DNA from: Eumeta japonica
Lineage: Eukaryota; Arthropoda; Insecta; Lepidoptera; Psychidae
NCBI GenBank assembly: GCA_005406025.1
Contig: BGZK01000729.1
Location: 186,001 to 250,000 of the forward strand
Length of the DNA stretch: 64,000 bases
Reading direction: 5' to 3'
The position numbers and the translations under genes were made by a program. Shown piece by piece: positions 35,867 to 49,800 of this stretch; the first letter of the stretch is position 1, and the number at the start of each line of letters is the position of its first letter. Under the pieces are notes generated by a model. It searched no databases and was not told the DNA's origin. It saw nothing but the letters and a program-made list of their open reading frames with translations.

Positions 35867-36126
35867 TAGCACTCTGCGCGGTAATTGCAACAGTAGTACA
35901 CAGCTGCAATTCCGCCGTGAGACAATTTTTGTTAATGTTACTTAATATTATTTTCAAAATTTGGAAAAAATCACCGCATCATGCACAATTATAAATATGT
36001 ATATCAATATATACATATACATATTTTCAAATGTTTAAATGAGTATTAAGTAACACCAAACACATTTTTGTTCATGAACGGAATTATAGTTGCACACAAC
36101 CGCTATGTTCACCGCGCGGAGTACTA
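35867..36126. mobile_element. MITE with GC-rich inverted ends
   Basis: The ends GCACTCTGCGCGG (35869-35881) and CCGCGCGGAGTAC (36112-36124) pair at 11 of 13 positions and are flanked by TA on both sides. Similarity continues inward for about 85 bp (..TGTTACTTAAT / ATTAAGTAACAC..). A TA duplication suggests a Tc1/mariner-type non-autonomous element. The interior is AT-rich and non-coding. Confidence 0.65.
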
Positions 36127-36852
36127 TTTTAAACGTTTAATTAAAACTATTAATAATTGCCGTAAAGTTAAGCTTAGAATTATCTTATAACAAAATTCTT
36201 ACTCTATCTCTTCGTACCATCCTTTTTTTTTTAATTAGTTCTATGAGCTCTTGCTCATATTTTATTTCGCAGAATCACTAACATTCTACTTTTTCAAAAC
36301 GTGAAGCAGTTTATCATGCAAACGTGTGAAATGATACATTGAATTGACGAAAACAAATGCAGAACTACATTTAAAAATTTGAAATTGGTATCTTAAATTT
36401 AGAATTGGTATTTTTTCAAACAAAATATTAGTTTCATTATGGTAATATTCAAAAACGGCAACATCATATGTAAGCCCCCTATTATGAATAATAAGCATAA
36501 ATTTTTGTTGTTCAATTAAAAAATTGTACCGTTTTTATGTTATTTTAAGGGGGTCAATTCTAGAATTGTAGAGATAGTGTAATGCATGTAAAGTTTTTAA
36601 TTAAGAAATTTTGTAAAGCTCTTTTTTACATTTGCTCATAATTAATTTAATCTATATGCTTGATAGAATTTTCTATGACCTACATCCATTGTAGTTTTAT
36701 ATATAGAATTACCTATAAATATTTAAGTACAAATGTCTCTAAGGGTGCAAGTATGGATAAATTGAAATGGCTCTAAGGAAAGTTTGTCGAACATAAGTAA
36801 GTAGGTAAATATTTTAAATGTGATTTAATTTCTATTTATTTAATTTGTCATC

Positions 36853-36904
36853 AATGGTCATTACCAATCCTTATTGCTTGAAACAAGGATTGGTAATGAC
36901 CATT
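36853..36904. repeat. Perfect 20-bp inverted repeat
   Basis: The arms 36853-36872 and 36885-36904 are exact reverse complements with a 12-nt loop. No function is evident. It resembles the other near-perfect palindromes at 855 and 17831. Confidence 0.9.
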
Positions 36905-38250
36905 AAAAGTGATTGCTGTACTTTAACTACATTACTTTAATTATGGAAATCTATTGTAAAATCGTAAGAATCATATATTAAATTGGTTTATTTTGATTAT
37001 GATGGTATTAAAAATATATGACACACATAATTTTTTCACAATTGTAGTCACTCTATGACCAATTTATATAAACAAAGACATGATAATTAGTTGCATTATA
37101 ATATTTGATTATTTAATTTTTGTAACTTATATCTAAATGGTCTACCATTTTCATTGTAATTGTCAACTATGTTTATAAATAAAGAAATGATTCTCTTTGA
37201 TTACAAAATGCTTTTCATTACCATTGATCCCCATCCTCCATTCCTCATCCTATCAACAATTTCTTTTTTTTTATTTCACTTTTTTAAATTTCGTGTTCGT
37301 GTGTCTCCATTGTAACTCATATGTAAGATTACGTATATACATTCATTAATTAGAATTATTAGAAATCATTTGCATACAAAATCTATAGAAATAGAATAGG
37401 TTCGGCCTGTTTCGATTTTTTTCTTTAATTTCACAAAAAGATTATTTTAAGCTACAGCATACACTTACTACAGTGCCTAGTTTCACACTTTTTTGTATAA
37501 AGAGTAATTTTTCTCTTAACCAACATATATTGACCTCGGGTCCACTAAGACTTATTTGTTTGTGCTTTGTTTTCAATTTATAACCTAATTTTAAAATTAA
37601 TATGTATCACAGTCGGTTTTTCAATTTCATTCATTTATGTTTTAAGGTTCCACACGTCCGAAAAAAAAGAACTCAAACCTGTTTTTTTTTTCATGTTCGA
37701 AGTACCCTGTAACATGCCACTAAAATAAATCTAACGAAGTATTATTAATAATTCATGTAAAGAAATTCAAATTCGAAATATCTTTACTTCATAGTTCATT
37801 ATGTAGCACTTGAAATACGTCATGATTTCATGCAGTTTAGAATTGTAAATTATATGTTATCGTAGATTAATATAGAATTTACAATTTACCATTCTTTCGT
37901 AAGGCGATTTTCCCTCAAGAATAAGAATAATTTATTTAGCTTTTATATTTTATATAATAGTGTGGTAATTGCACAACAATTAAAAATGTATAAACTCTGC
38001 AAATGGCAAACAACAAATTCGAGATCGGAACTGCTTTTTCACTTGAATTAACTATCTCTTAATCCACATTCAAAGTAAGTTAATGAATTATAAAGTCATA
38101 ATTACTCGATGACTTAAAAAGATGATTCAAAATAATCTCTATAAAAATAAAATAAAACCACCTTCAAAACCTATATTAGTTAGTTGTGTTTGGATTAGAT
38201 TCCAGCTCCAGCAAAACAAAAAAAAATCTACTAACTTCCGTCCGCGGCTC
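36905..38250. other. AT-rich DNA with a repeat tail
   Basis: At 37760-37925 the order AAATTCAAATTCGAAATATC, CACTTGAAATACGTCATG, 'TTACCATTCTTTCGTAAGGCG' and 'CCCTCAAGAATAAGAA' matches 18905-19060. It is a shared dispersed repeat. Nothing else is recognised. Confidence 0.5.
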
Positions 38251-38269
38251 TTTACACGTGAATATAGAA

Positions 38270-38580
38270 TGAAATGCTTCATCTTGTATATTAACTTGAT
38301 GTCAATTTGTCTCACTCCCAATTCCGATCGCGGTCCCACTTTTGATTCCGAATCTGATCTTGGTCTAAATAGATTTCGATCCTGGTCCCGCTCTCAATCC
38401 TGATCTAGCTCTCAAGTTTGGTTTCAGTACTGCTTCTCATTTCGATTGCCGTAACGCTCTACGCTCTTTATATTGATTTTAGTCCCACAGACGATTTCGA
38501 CCTTGGTCTTGTTTTCGATTTCGTCCCTTCTGGTCTCGACTTTCTATTCTGTTCTTCGTCCTGCTTGCGATTTCCATTCC
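38270..38580 (+). repeat. Pyrimidine-rich GATTCC/GATCTC repeat, copy 5
   Basis: TTCATCTTGTATATTAACTT is followed by a long tract of units (CCCAATTCCGATCGCGG, TTTCGATCCTGGTCCCG, TCTCGACTTTC). This is the longest of the tracts. The frames 38122-38403 and 38418-38669 are open because of it and are not genes. Confidence 0.7.
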
Positions 38581-39264
38581 GCTATTGGTTATTTTTACAA
38601 TTTAGAAAAGCCAAGATAAATGCTAGTATTGAAATAAAATGTAGGCTATATTATTCGGGAATAATTTAGCTCTTTCTGAGGGAAAGAATTTTTAAAATAT
38701 GAAATAGCAAAAATATGCTCATGAAGCCCAAGCAAAATGTTAATAGTCTATTTTAGTTAAAGAGCTTCTTAGTGAAGGAATTTTTAGAATCCGTTTAGTG
38801 TTTTGATTCAATACTATCAAATACGCAATGGAAACGGATTTCTAAAAAGTGTTTTATAGAAACCCCTTTGCATGTACAACATATCCCCAGTTCCATATAA
38901 ATGGAATGACTCTCTTAGGTAGGCAAAAAAAAAACGAAAAATATACACACTCATTGAATAGAGTTTAATTCTGTGCAAAATTTATAACAATCCATTCAGC
39001 CTTTTTTTTAAATTAACTCGAACAAACAAACATATGTTTTATTGATCTGTCTATCTATAGCAAAAGTAAAATTTATAAATAATAAGTATAAATTATGTGC
39101 GTTATAAATAAACATTTATAATAGCAAAATCGTATGTACTGTTCCATATTTAAATATTGATATGTAATTAAAAAGTATTTTATTTCTTATTCCAGTAGGC
39201 AATCTTTTATTTCGGAGATTAGCCCGAACAGATAAACCTTTTATCAAAATCTTATATAGTCTAT

Positions 39265-39488
39265 CAGGGCTTCCCAAACTGTACGTCGCCACGCCTTCGG
39301 GTGTCGCGTGTCAATACGACCGAGTCGAGTGAGCCACAGAGTACTTTAGTGAGCGCCGTGCGCATTTTGACAAACATCCCTAGGCTAGTACTAAAATTGG
39401 TAAATATTTTTGGGGGGTGAGTTGAGAGGTGTCGTAAAAATGGCAAAGTCCAAAGGGCGTCACAGTAAAAATAAGTTTGAGAAACTTG
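39265..39488. mobile_element. Possible hAT-type MITE
   Basis: The left end CAGGGCTTCCCAAACT and right end AGTTTGAGAAACTTG are imperfect inverted repeats in the style of hAT elements. The inside carries a 'GGTGTCGCG' motif often seen in such MITEs. The flanking 8-mers do not match, so insertion boundaries are unproven. The minus-strand frame over it is not a gene. Confidence 0.45.
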
Positions 39489-40700
39489 CACAATTATATG
39501 TTCTTACACATAACAATTTTTATCAAACTATGTCAAATGATTTTTGAGTTATAAAAAGACAGAAAAACATAAGTTTTAAAAATGTTAAAATGGCGTCAGT
39601 AAGTTTAAAGAAATATATATCACGAAATTTGGTAAAAAAAAATGTACGTACAAACAGATGGTACAGATTTATAATGAATATGAAACGCGAAGTATTTAGT
39701 CAAAAGGATATCTTCTTCTTCTTTAAAAGACACATCTGGGTCTGATTCGTCTTTAACTAGAACCGGCTCCAAAAACAACTAATTATTTAATAAGTGTTTT
39801 GAGTGCGGTGTATATTTTATTTTTATAAAATTTCTGTTTTCCATCAAAGGACTCGTTTAAGTAAATCTAACTAATATTCTGAGCACTCAACATGTTTTTA
39901 ACACTGACTGATTCGTTTATCTTCGTTAAAAATAGGACTGACGATTTCCTTTGTTATTTTAAAATTATAAAAATTCAGCTACATAAATATTACAGGTATT
40001 TAATGATTTTATACTTCAAAATTTTCCATATAATTCATATACATGGCTGACGTAAAATCCCGTCTCTTCATAGAGCTGGTCCTTACTTTTTAGTTAAAAA
40101 ATGATCTAAAAACTCATCTCATGATTTTTTGTAACGTATTAATATATTCAAACCACAATTTTTTTTAACAACTTTCATATGATCGTTATCTTTAGATCTA
40201 CCGCGGGTACAACAATTGACGCCCATTTAATTATTTAACGTTAATCAACTGCTAAAAATGAAATTTATTCGGTATAAAATTTCTATAAAAATATGCAACA
40301 CTGTCTCCCGTTCTATTAATTTTGCCGTGGTGATGCGTGCCGGACAATCGTTTCGCTGCGATTGATTTTTTGGTTTCACGTGTCATAAACATTATCAAAA
40401 TTAAATTTAGTAAAACTGACGCTTTAAATTTAATGAAGTATACCATATTTATCACATATTCGTATGTTAAGGAAGCTTAATAAACATTGTAGTGTAAAGA
40501 AGCTTAAAGTGGGCATTCTAAACAAAAAATAATTAAATGGTGTATATATAATAAATTTAAAATATATCAAAAGTTATGTCGGGACTTAGTATAGTACTTA
40601 ATAATAAAACAAACATACACTGCAATATTGTGAATAATATTATTTGTAACTGAGGACGCTTTTCGTTCGTACTTTGAAAAGACGCTGAAAAGACTAAGAG
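39489..40700. other. AT-rich DNA, no gene
   Basis: No repeat or domain was recognised. Confidence 0.4.

Positions 40701-40703
<3 letters not shown>

Positions 40704-40738
<35 letters not shown>
40704..40738 (+). repeat. (AT)n microsatellite
   Basis: About 17 AT repeats. Confidence 0.95.
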
Positions 40739-40742
<4 letters not shown>

Positions 40743-41389
40743 TTTAATGCATTAAGTTTAATTATAACCATATTATGCAATCATCAAAAAATATTGTCAC
40801 TCAGCAGAAATTATAGTAGGGGTCATTACTACAACGCTGGTCTTCCGTGACTCCTAGCGCGTGCGCAGGGGCGGTCGAGTAGCATCGCCGGCATCGAGAC
40901 GAAACAATTACGTATGATCAGAGAATGACTCAGTTAACACACAAGCTTAGAAATATTAGTGTTACCTGAAGTATACTTTGTGAAGCATGTTTGGAGTCGA
41001 TAACAAAAAAGAAAACAAAAATTATATGTTAATGTAATTTATTAATTTAAAAATATTTTCTGACGCTTGGTTGCAGTAAAATTTGTAAGTATTAACTATA
41101 TAATTTGGTAGATTGTTCATATATTATCTGTCATATCTTCCACTGAATTTAGCAATTAGCGTTTCATTTTCTAGTACGATTCGCCGTTTGTATGCCGTCT
41201 TAATAATCAGTGATGTTTGGATTATAAACAATATTACTAACAGCAGAAACATTGGACGTATCGATTGTCAATTTCGATATTCAATCTACAATAGTATTTT
41301 TTTAGAGCAAAAGAAAAAATGTGAGAAAACCTCCGTCGCAGATAATGTCGCTTCCGGCCGACGGCTTAGGGCCTAAGGCCCGATGTCCT

Positions 41390-41590
41390 GTGACGTACGC
41401 GCAGAGCGCCTGCCGCCCAATGGACAGCGTGTTGCTTCCGATTCAGAAGGTACCAAATTGAAGGTATGAGAAGGGCCAAATCAGTCAATGGGCTTCAAAT
41501 CGCAGCATTCGCTCCGTGTCTCGTAAAGCAAGTTGTACTATCAGTCCCTAACTCTGTCTGGGCAAGTCCAACTTAGGGACTCTTGAGGAG
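41390..41590 (+). repeat. SINE-like degenerate repeat
   Basis: GCATTCGCTCCGTGTCTCGT (41502-41521) matches the tail of the SINE-like repeat near 8485. The preceding 'GGGCTTCAAATCG' could be a decayed B box. The block is GC-richer than its surroundings. Boundaries are unclear. Confidence 0.4.
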
Positions 41591-41989
41591 GGGGGCGACC
41601 TCTCGATCCGAGATAAAAAGAGAGGGAGGTGGGTGCCACCCTCCCTCACTCCTAAAGTGTTGGGGGGTAGCGGCTATATGGCAACAAAACAGGGATACGA
41701 GACACGACGTATGACACGTTGTGCCAGTTGTGTAATGTGCAGTGTGACGGCGAATGGCACCGACTGAGGAACCGCTAATTGTAAAATTGACTTTAATATT
41801 AGAAACACAATGTGTAAAGAATTTGTTAAATACATTAACTTTTGCAATCCGTGTTCTTTCTTTTGATCCCGCTCGCCGTAAAAACCTAAGTGCATTAAAA
41901 ATGATTGTAAAATGTGCGATATGGTGGGTACATACTGGTGTTATAAATACAAGTGTTCTGTTTGTAAGTCTGACGTAGACGTTTTAATC

Positions 41990-42740
41990 TCTAAGTCGAT
42001 GCACCGATTTTGATAAAATTTGGCATGTAGATAGTTTGACACCAATAACGGACATAGGCTACTTTTTGTTTCTTTGTCTATCTGTTCGTTTGTATGGTTT
42101 TTCATAGCTCAACAATAGTTAAACTGACTTTAATGAACTTTAGTGTATGAACAGAGCACAGTATTTTGTTGTATATAAGTATTAACTGTTTATTTTTCTG
42201 TCTTTTTGTCTATATGCCTACTTATAATTTGACAACGGCTTAACCAATTTCGATGAAATAAAAAAAAAATACTGATCGAACTCATTATCACTAATTAAAA
42301 TATAGGTTAAGGTTACGGTTTATTTTATTTTATTTATGTTCATCAGTATGTATCTTTACAACTAGAACATTGAAAAGTCACTAATTCAGTTTTTTTTCGT
42401 CATTCATGCATATTCTTTCTAATGTTTAGGAAATGAATGGTGTTATAGTAGGCGTTGAGGATTAAAAGGTAAGGAGAAAGGAAAATATGGCGTGAGGCGG
42501 AGCTAAAGCGAAACTGAGAGAGAGTGCCAAAAACGCGAATGGAACTACATGGTTACTAATAATGGTTAAATATTATGAAAGTCATAGCAAATTAAATCGA
42601 ACGACTTTACACTGGGCCCTTTGTCAGTACCATATATATTATATTATAAATGTAATATGACGTGACATTATTTCGTTATTTGTGATTCAATTACGCTTAA
42701 ACGATTGGAGGTATTTGGATAAAATTTGGCACACATATAG
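41990..42740 (+). repeat. Two copies of the 'ATAAAATTTGGCA' repeat
   Basis: CACCGATTTTGATAAAATTT GGCATG..ACATAGGCTACTTTTTG lies at 42003-42075. GGTATTTGGATAAAATTTGGC ACAC lies at 42708-42735. Both follow the common lepidopteran repeat pattern. No gene is present in between. Confidence 0.6.
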
Positions 42741-42829
42741 AATTTTTTTAAATTTATACATGTATGATGTTTTATAATGATTCCCACCAATGACTTTCTA
42801 CGTAACAAGTTACAAGAAACCGAAATCGA

Positions 42830-43030
42830 TATCAAACTCAGGATCAATATTGTAATCGAGAGCGATTGGAAAAGACAGGGATGTGAGGTTGGAATGGAGT
42901 ACGAGACGTAATCGGAACTAACTGAACTTAAATTGAAAACGGGCTCGGAATCGGTATCAATGATAGCGAGACCATTTGAATAGAAAATGAGAAATTATTG
43001 TATGTTCACGCTCCGGGTCCCGGGTGTAGC
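42830..43030 (-). repeat. Pyrimidine-rich repeat, copy 6 (reverse)
   Basis: On the plus strand it appears as purine-rich units (AACCGAAATCGATATC, GGAATGGAGTACGAG, CGGAATCGGTATCAATG). It is followed by ACGCTCCGGGTCCCGGGTGTAG, like an inverted repeat head. Confidence 0.55.
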
Positions 43031-44400
43031 GGAGGACAAAACCTAGTTATACAATATGCAGTCTGATGGTGGGTCGCACCAAAAGATAGAAACGCTAATT
43101 GCGAAATTAACCGTTATATTAGACACGTAATATATGAACAACTTGTCAAATTTTTACAGTTAACTTTTGCGATTTTTAATTCTTATAATGCAGTAAAAAT
43201 ATAAATCTACAAAAATGATTGTAAAGCGTGCGACACGGTCAATGGTTGCAAAACAAATAGGGCCTACGTTTATTCGACTCAAATAAGTTTAAGAGGTTCG
43301 TACGTCGATTTAGCAGCACTCGTATTGTTAACTTTTTGCTAGAAATATATTAAAGATTTTCAATAAAATTAAAATTTTAAATTGAGTTATCTTTTCATTC
43401 CCTCACGTTTTGGGGTTCAATAATAGATTTTAAGACCTTGTACCTGTGACTTTATGTATCTGGATGTGTCCTTGTGTGAGGGTGTGTGTTTGTGCGTGCG
43501 TGCATGAGTGCGTATCTGTTGTAGATGTATTTAAATCGGGGTAACAAATTTTATAATATTTCATTAAATTTAAATTTCAGAGAAGTAGACCTGGATAGGT
43601 CAAGTAAATTTTCAGTAACTGAGATAGAAATAAACAATAAATAATTTAATTTCTCGATAAACTAATCACTTCATTTCTCAGAAAGCTACATTTACTGCCG
43701 TAAGCTCCATTGCAATTTATGTGATCGAGAGATATCGATGGAGAAAAATATTCATAAAAAAAAGGTTTTTTCTAAATAACTCTTAAACCAATCCAATAAT
43801 GAAAGTAAAATTTGGGTGTTAAAAAATATTTGATTTATTCTGAATAAATACTAATCACCTCCAAATCTGGAAATACTTTTGTGGAATACTTATTTTAAGT
43901 CTATTGAAACATGTCTAATTAATCACACATTCATGAAATTTGTAAATATTTTACGTGTTTAAGATTTTCTAGTAATTTGAGATTGATCGATTGACTTGAT
44001 AATGCAGTAGCGATTATACAAGAGATTTTTTTCAAAATATGTTATTTTTAAATAATTTGCAAAATATGCCCTAATCAATTGTGAAGTGTAAATTAGATTA
44101 AATATTTGAACATGTCCGTAGAATGCTAGAAATTTCATTAAAATTAGTTTCGGGTTGATCGAAGAATCAAGATGACAAAAAAAAAATCATTTTTAATTTC
44201 CCGCTAAGAAAAATAAAAATTTGGAAAATTTCAGGAAGTTATTGAATTTTTTAATGATTTCAAAAAATCATTTTAATAGTTGATGAATTTTGAGGTCCTA
44301 GGACGCTATTTTGACTCTTTTCAACGACACTTTCTTATGCCTGTTTTTGAGTATGTAATCTTTTAGAAGGTACCTTTAAAAAAATTTGGTTGCCTGTAAA
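43031..44400. other. AT-rich DNA, no gene
   Basis: A GT-rich patch (GTGTGAGGGTGTGTGTTTGTG) lies at about 43474-43510. No coding signal was seen. Confidence 0.4.
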
Positions 44401-44419
44401 GTCGGTATACGGGCGAAAG

Positions 44420-44852
44420 TTTTACGTGACAACGACTTTGAATGGTAAAATCATTTTAATGTGAATATTCATTCGTATAGTAGGAAGAAGGATGAAATAA
44501 TAGTAACAATTTAAAACATTTATTTATACAAAGAATTATATTTAAAACATTAATTTATACAAAGAATCTCGCACTGAATTTCATATTAACAAAATTTTAT
44601 TTTTACCTTTACACATACATACGTATTTATATACAAATATACATACAATAACTTGCAATACATTTGCAAGCTATGCACTAATTCTCTAGTGCTGCGCGCG
44701 CGGCAGACCGATCATAGTTGAGTGGGAGAGAGACGCAAGGCATTCGGCGGGCCTCTCTCTCGTTCGGTGACTCATCGTTACGTTACCGAGCGTTACATTT
44801 TTCATAAGTGACTCCCAGCCGCAACCTAATTTAAGACGTTGTCACGTCAAAA
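44420..44852. mobile_element. Inverted-repeat element with ACGTGACAACG ends
   Basis: TTTTACGTGACAACGAC (44420-44436) and GACGTTGTCACGTCAAAA (44835-44852) are near-perfect reverse complements. Inside there is a direct repeat (ATTTATACAAAGAAT at about 44520-44570) and a GC-rich patch with CTCTCTC runs. No transposase is present. I recall similar ends from lepidopteran MITEs. The target duplication is not resolved. Confidence 0.5.
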
Positions 44853-46630
44853 AAGCTGAGATGGGTTAGGTTGCCCCGAACCTATTTAGATTGTATTTAT
44901 TGCGAAAAAGTAAGTACATGTTACAGAATATAAAGAAAAGTTTTTATGTAATTTTAGTGCTCCCTGAGCTTCAAAATAGTGGGAGCTTTTGGAAATGGCC
45001 AAAGTGTCAATATAATGACCGAATTTTTACATAAATTTCTAATTATGTACATCGGTGTGTAAATAATATAATCTGACATTAGTTTCTTGTACTCGGTTTC
45101 CGGCACTAACGCGCAGTTTCGGCGGACATCTAAGTTCGCTCATTGTTGATCTGTTATTTACACTGAGTAAATTATGATTATTATTATTATTAATATGTAA
45201 ATGTAAATTGCCGTCGGCGCTGGCGGCGCGCCGCCGCCGCCCAAACCGGTCGGGCCTGTTTGAGATTGCATACCTATATCACGTTCTACATCACGCTTTG
45301 TGGCAAATATTAACAAAAACATAAAGCAGATGTGATTTATATACGAACATTCATGGTTCTGTAACTTTAGCAAACCGGCCGATTTTTAATGCTATAGTTT
45401 TGTATGTCTGATTTTACGTTCTGAGTATATATGGGTACTTGGGTGGGTTGGGTCACTTGACTTCTTCCTCTACTACGCAGCTAACCATTTACCATTTAAA
45501 GTAAAAGAGGAAAAATATCTACATTAGCGGTATACGATATCTCGGATTTTTCGGTGTCGAAGGCCTACGAGTGGTAGAGGACTGGTGAGGTTAGGGGTGG
45601 ATAATGATAATAAAGTTTCCAATAAATATGTGTCATTTTAATCTATCGCTGCCTCGCCGCGCTACTGGCAAACGGATCACCTTACCTTACTTTTAACGTT
45701 TTAAGGTCCATGACCTTAAAACCTGCTTAAACGTGTCACGTACCACGTGAAGAGTACCATAATCATTTATATCGCATATCGCAGTTTTGTACTCGCACAT
45801 GGAATTTTAAAACATTTTTATAGTGTTTGTTCACGATATTTGTACATAATAAAATAATTATGGCTCTATAAGGAATATTTGTTATAGAATCGTTGTTATC
45901 CTATTATTTTGTACTCATTTTGATACTAGCTATTTGACACGAACTACATCTCGCGGACGGTACGGTTAACAATAAATTTGGTAAAACCCGTTTTTCACAT
46001 GAGGAAATCCCGTAAAAAAATTATGCTTTATATACACGTGCATATGTCCGAGGTATCTTCGAAGGATATCATATTTTGTTTACTTAAATTTTGATTAATA
46101 ATTAAGGTATTTCCGAGCCTTTCTAATGCGTTGCGGTTTACAAGTATCCAAATTAATACAGTACAGAAAGTTGAATCTTGGATCGTGTGACTTGAAGTCT
46201 CAGTCAATACTTCACAAAAACAGTAGTCGGTATAGTTAGATACCCGCACAATACGTATTATGATCTACGTATAACTACGAGACATCTGACTATGGATCGC
46301 TGTTTTCGTTAAATATTCTTCGCCATGTCACATGACATATTAAATCACATGACACAAGAATCGCTCCCAGAAGGACGAATACACTAAACGATGATATAAG
46401 AGCTAGAGGGTTGAATAGAGTCAATTTTAAGAACCACCTGCTATGGTCAAAGTTTTCCTTACATTTACAAAGAAAATACAAATAAATCAATTTTAATTTA
46501 AGTTTGGGGTTTCTAGCGTTAAAAAATATGTGGTTACATGTTTAATAACATAATGATCTTGAAATCAGAGGCCATGTTCTTAGAAAATGCAACCCCTTTT
46601 GGATGAAAAAAGGAGCGATAGGCAATTTCG
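44853..46630. other. No recognisable gene
   Basis: There is a short GCC/GGC-rich patch at 45210-45260. Minus-strand frames at 45158-45373, 46028-46249 and 46290-46490 show no domain. Confidence 0.4.
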
Positions 46631-46634
46631 TGAC

Positions 46635-46800
46635 CGAATGTTATGAAAGTCGAAATGAAGACGAGAAATAGTATCAGATCCGATAGCAAAACTGAGATCG
46701 GAATCGACAAGTATCGAATCAGCCGAGACCGGGGACGAGAGCTCGAGCGCGCGCAGGGTCGTATTTGGGTCCACAAGAGAATCGATATATATAACAAAGT
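46635..46800 (-). repeat. Pyrimidine-rich repeat, copy 7 (reverse)
   Basis: Purine-rich on the plus strand (GATCGGAATCGACAAG, GAGACCGGGGACGAGAG). All three frames across it in both strands look open for that reason only. Confidence 0.6.
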
Positions 46801-49800
46801 ACTTTATGTTCACGCAGATAAAGCTGCAGGCAAAAAGTGGCTTGTTTATTCAAAATTTTATTTACTTCAGTAAATTAGAACACGCCGATATTTAATAACT
46901 ATCCAACTTCATTCTGTTCGAAGGCTGCAAAAAAATCTATGGTTGCGAACAAGGTTTTTTCATGTCTCGTCTTGCGTTGAAAAGTGTAATAAAATAAGAT
47001 AATATTATTCCTGTACTTTAATAATAGAGAGTTATAATGAAAAGCTCTTTTTTATCAAAGTTTTCTGAATTCGTATGATTGTGTTCGTAATGATGTGTGC
47101 TGTGTCTTGTTATCTTGATTTGTGCTACTTTTATTTTTCTGGTCCATTTTTGATGCACACTCTCAAGCAATATTTTTTTTTAATTAAGCAGTTTAGCCCT
47201 CCGTGCTGGTTCGGCTTAGGTTGGAGGCTAGTGACCAATGACGGTTGTCACAAATCCGGTTACAACCTCTATGACTGTTTGTTTAACAAATGGTTTTCAT
47301 TGGGTGAAGGCAAAAACCAAGACAAAAACGGAGAATTTGTTCGTGATCGAAATACGAACCCAACGCCTGATTTTCGACCTGTTTTGAATTTAATACACTG
47401 ACCATTTTATTGTCTATCAAAATACAATAAGATCGTATATTTGACTTTTATTTACGGGAAATTTCACTAAATTCTATATAGTCATATGGTGAAAAATGTA
47501 CAAACGAAGAGATATCAACAACCTTACTCTACTGTGCTTTTGTTAATAAAAATGACAAAAAAATTGAAATGTATTCTTTACAATTCGCAACGAAGTGATA
47601 AAACGGAACGGCTTATTAAGCTAGACCGCGACAAACACGGCTGTCTGTCGTGTACACTGACCGTGATAATATCAAAATTTGTAAACATTACTCACTGACA
47701 AGTCAAAGGCGGAGAACTAGTTCGTGAGTGTAAACAGTAAACAAGTGCGAGGTGCAGCGGCGGCAGGGGTTACTACGCTATAGAGTAAAACGCAAGCAGT
47801 GTCAAGGGCAAGTTATGGTCACATGTAGGATTGTCAGTTATGAAAGCTTCGGCTATAATATTCATTACAAATGTTTAATGTAATTAAATATTTAGAAGGA
47901 AAAATTAAGCCACTTCATTTTTTCACGTGGATGCCATAAAAACGAGCAATATGCTTTATGTACATCTTTTATCCTTAACAGTTGTAGGCACCTTTCGACC
48001 GTTATTGGCACAGCGTATAGAGTTTAAGGCCAGTTTCCCTTATTCTTCTATAAAATGATTATGGAATATTTGTCTCAGTAATGGATTGATTAAAAACTAG
48101 ACACAAGAAAGTGTCAAGCGTTATTTGGACTACTAAGTGATGGACGGACAACTACTTTAAGGCCATTTTTCGAAAGTATCAGTAATAAGTAGCAGAACGA
48201 AAAATGTGTATAATCCCTGCGTAAAAGTGAGCACTTTTATCTGGCTGTCTACTGGTGATTCCTGTCGCAAAACCGAAAACTGCTGAAATATGTCAATCTT
48301 AAAACGGTCATTACCTATTGATAGATTTAAGATGTATCGTAGTTAGATGGACAATTATTAGTAACTGCGACCATGGAGAAATCAAAAAGACAGGTTAAAT
48401 ACGTCTCTATGCAACAGTACGTAAAAACTGCAACCTATTTAAAGTGACGACTTTGTATTGAATAGCTTAGGATTCTGTATCTGAAGCCAAAAGTATCTTT
48501 CGGTATGTACGCCCCAATATTGAAACTATTGGAACGATATTGATGGACTTTATTTTATAGAATGTCGTTTTGCTAGAACAATATTCTAATGACGTCATTT
48601 TAGAAATGGCATTTATGTGTTATTCGTAGTAGCTTGTTAATTTGCGTGTTTATCTAACGTAAATCTCTTAGGATAATGTAGATCCACTTTCTGGTATACA
48701 TTTGAGCTGAGAAAATAAATAAGTATGGAAATTCGTTTGGAATAACATATTATAGTGAGATTCAGTTTATCTAATGATTGTCACAGAATGGAATCATAGA
48801 ATTACATAGTATCTAAATATGCCTTTCAATATAAAATGTGTACATGCTGTGTCTCCATAACCACCTTATCAAAAATGTTGAAGGGTTCTTTATATTCATG
48901 TGTCTACTATGAAAATATCAATTTTTTCTTAAAGATACATATCAATACATAGTTCTACCGATTTACCACTGCGCCTCTTTGCCGTTTAGCGTTTCAATAA
49001 AGACTAATAGCTACACATAATTGTACCAATTCGAGAGCAAGTAAATCCGATAGATAAGAGAGGTAGAGTTATGTGAGTAAAACAGAAGTTAGTACTTCAT
49101 TCTTTTTTGTTGTACGACTGCATCTATTTTTATCCGCCAAAAGTTCTGATCCATGGATGGAGAATACTGTTTGTCAAATCAGGCAAAAAAATTGCGGTGT
49201 TCATATTATTGTTTTTATTATTCACTATTCAAATTTGTGTTCAGAAAATTCACAAAATAATGAGTGAAGCAACTATGAAGGTGCCGCGATGTACTTAATT
49301 TTTAATTTATATTTAATCATTTGTTATGTTAGTTTTACCCAGATCATTACCTATTATTATTTCTTCTATATGAAAGATATCGAGGAGGCCAATACTAGTA
49401 GGAGGTCATGAAGTAACAAGACGAACATTGATTTCACTGTACTTCCTATACCACTGGTCAGAGTTGATTTCTCGTCGACGGTCACGCTAAAACTGACTAT
49501 TTGTCATTATTTTTGCGCAGGAGAAAGGTCAAATTTTTATTGAAAAAAACGAATACGCACACAGACATATGAAGTGTTAGATATTAACTGACTAAAACAT
49601 CTCGTCGACCTCACTGTTAGCGAGAGAACTTTTACACCGTAACTGGACACGTTGCGTGCAATGAGTTGTGTAAAATGTAAGATAACCGATAATATACATA
49701 CTTTGCGGAAGATGTAATTTGGTTTAATATTTTTATTTTTAATTTAAACTATGAATATTTTGTGACACAAAGAAAGAACAATTTGATTGATTTCATTTAT

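Noticed and set aside
38122..38669. Two open frames on the plus strand
   Set aside because: They are open only because of the degenerate pyrimidine-rich repeat tract.
39257..39496. 8-bp target duplication for the hAT-like MITE
   Set aside because: The flanking octamers differ, so only the inverted ends support the call.
47075..47401. 108-residue frame with a hydrophobic start
   Set aside because: The hydrophobic start is weakly signal-like but there is no family match, and frames of this length occur elsewhere by chance.
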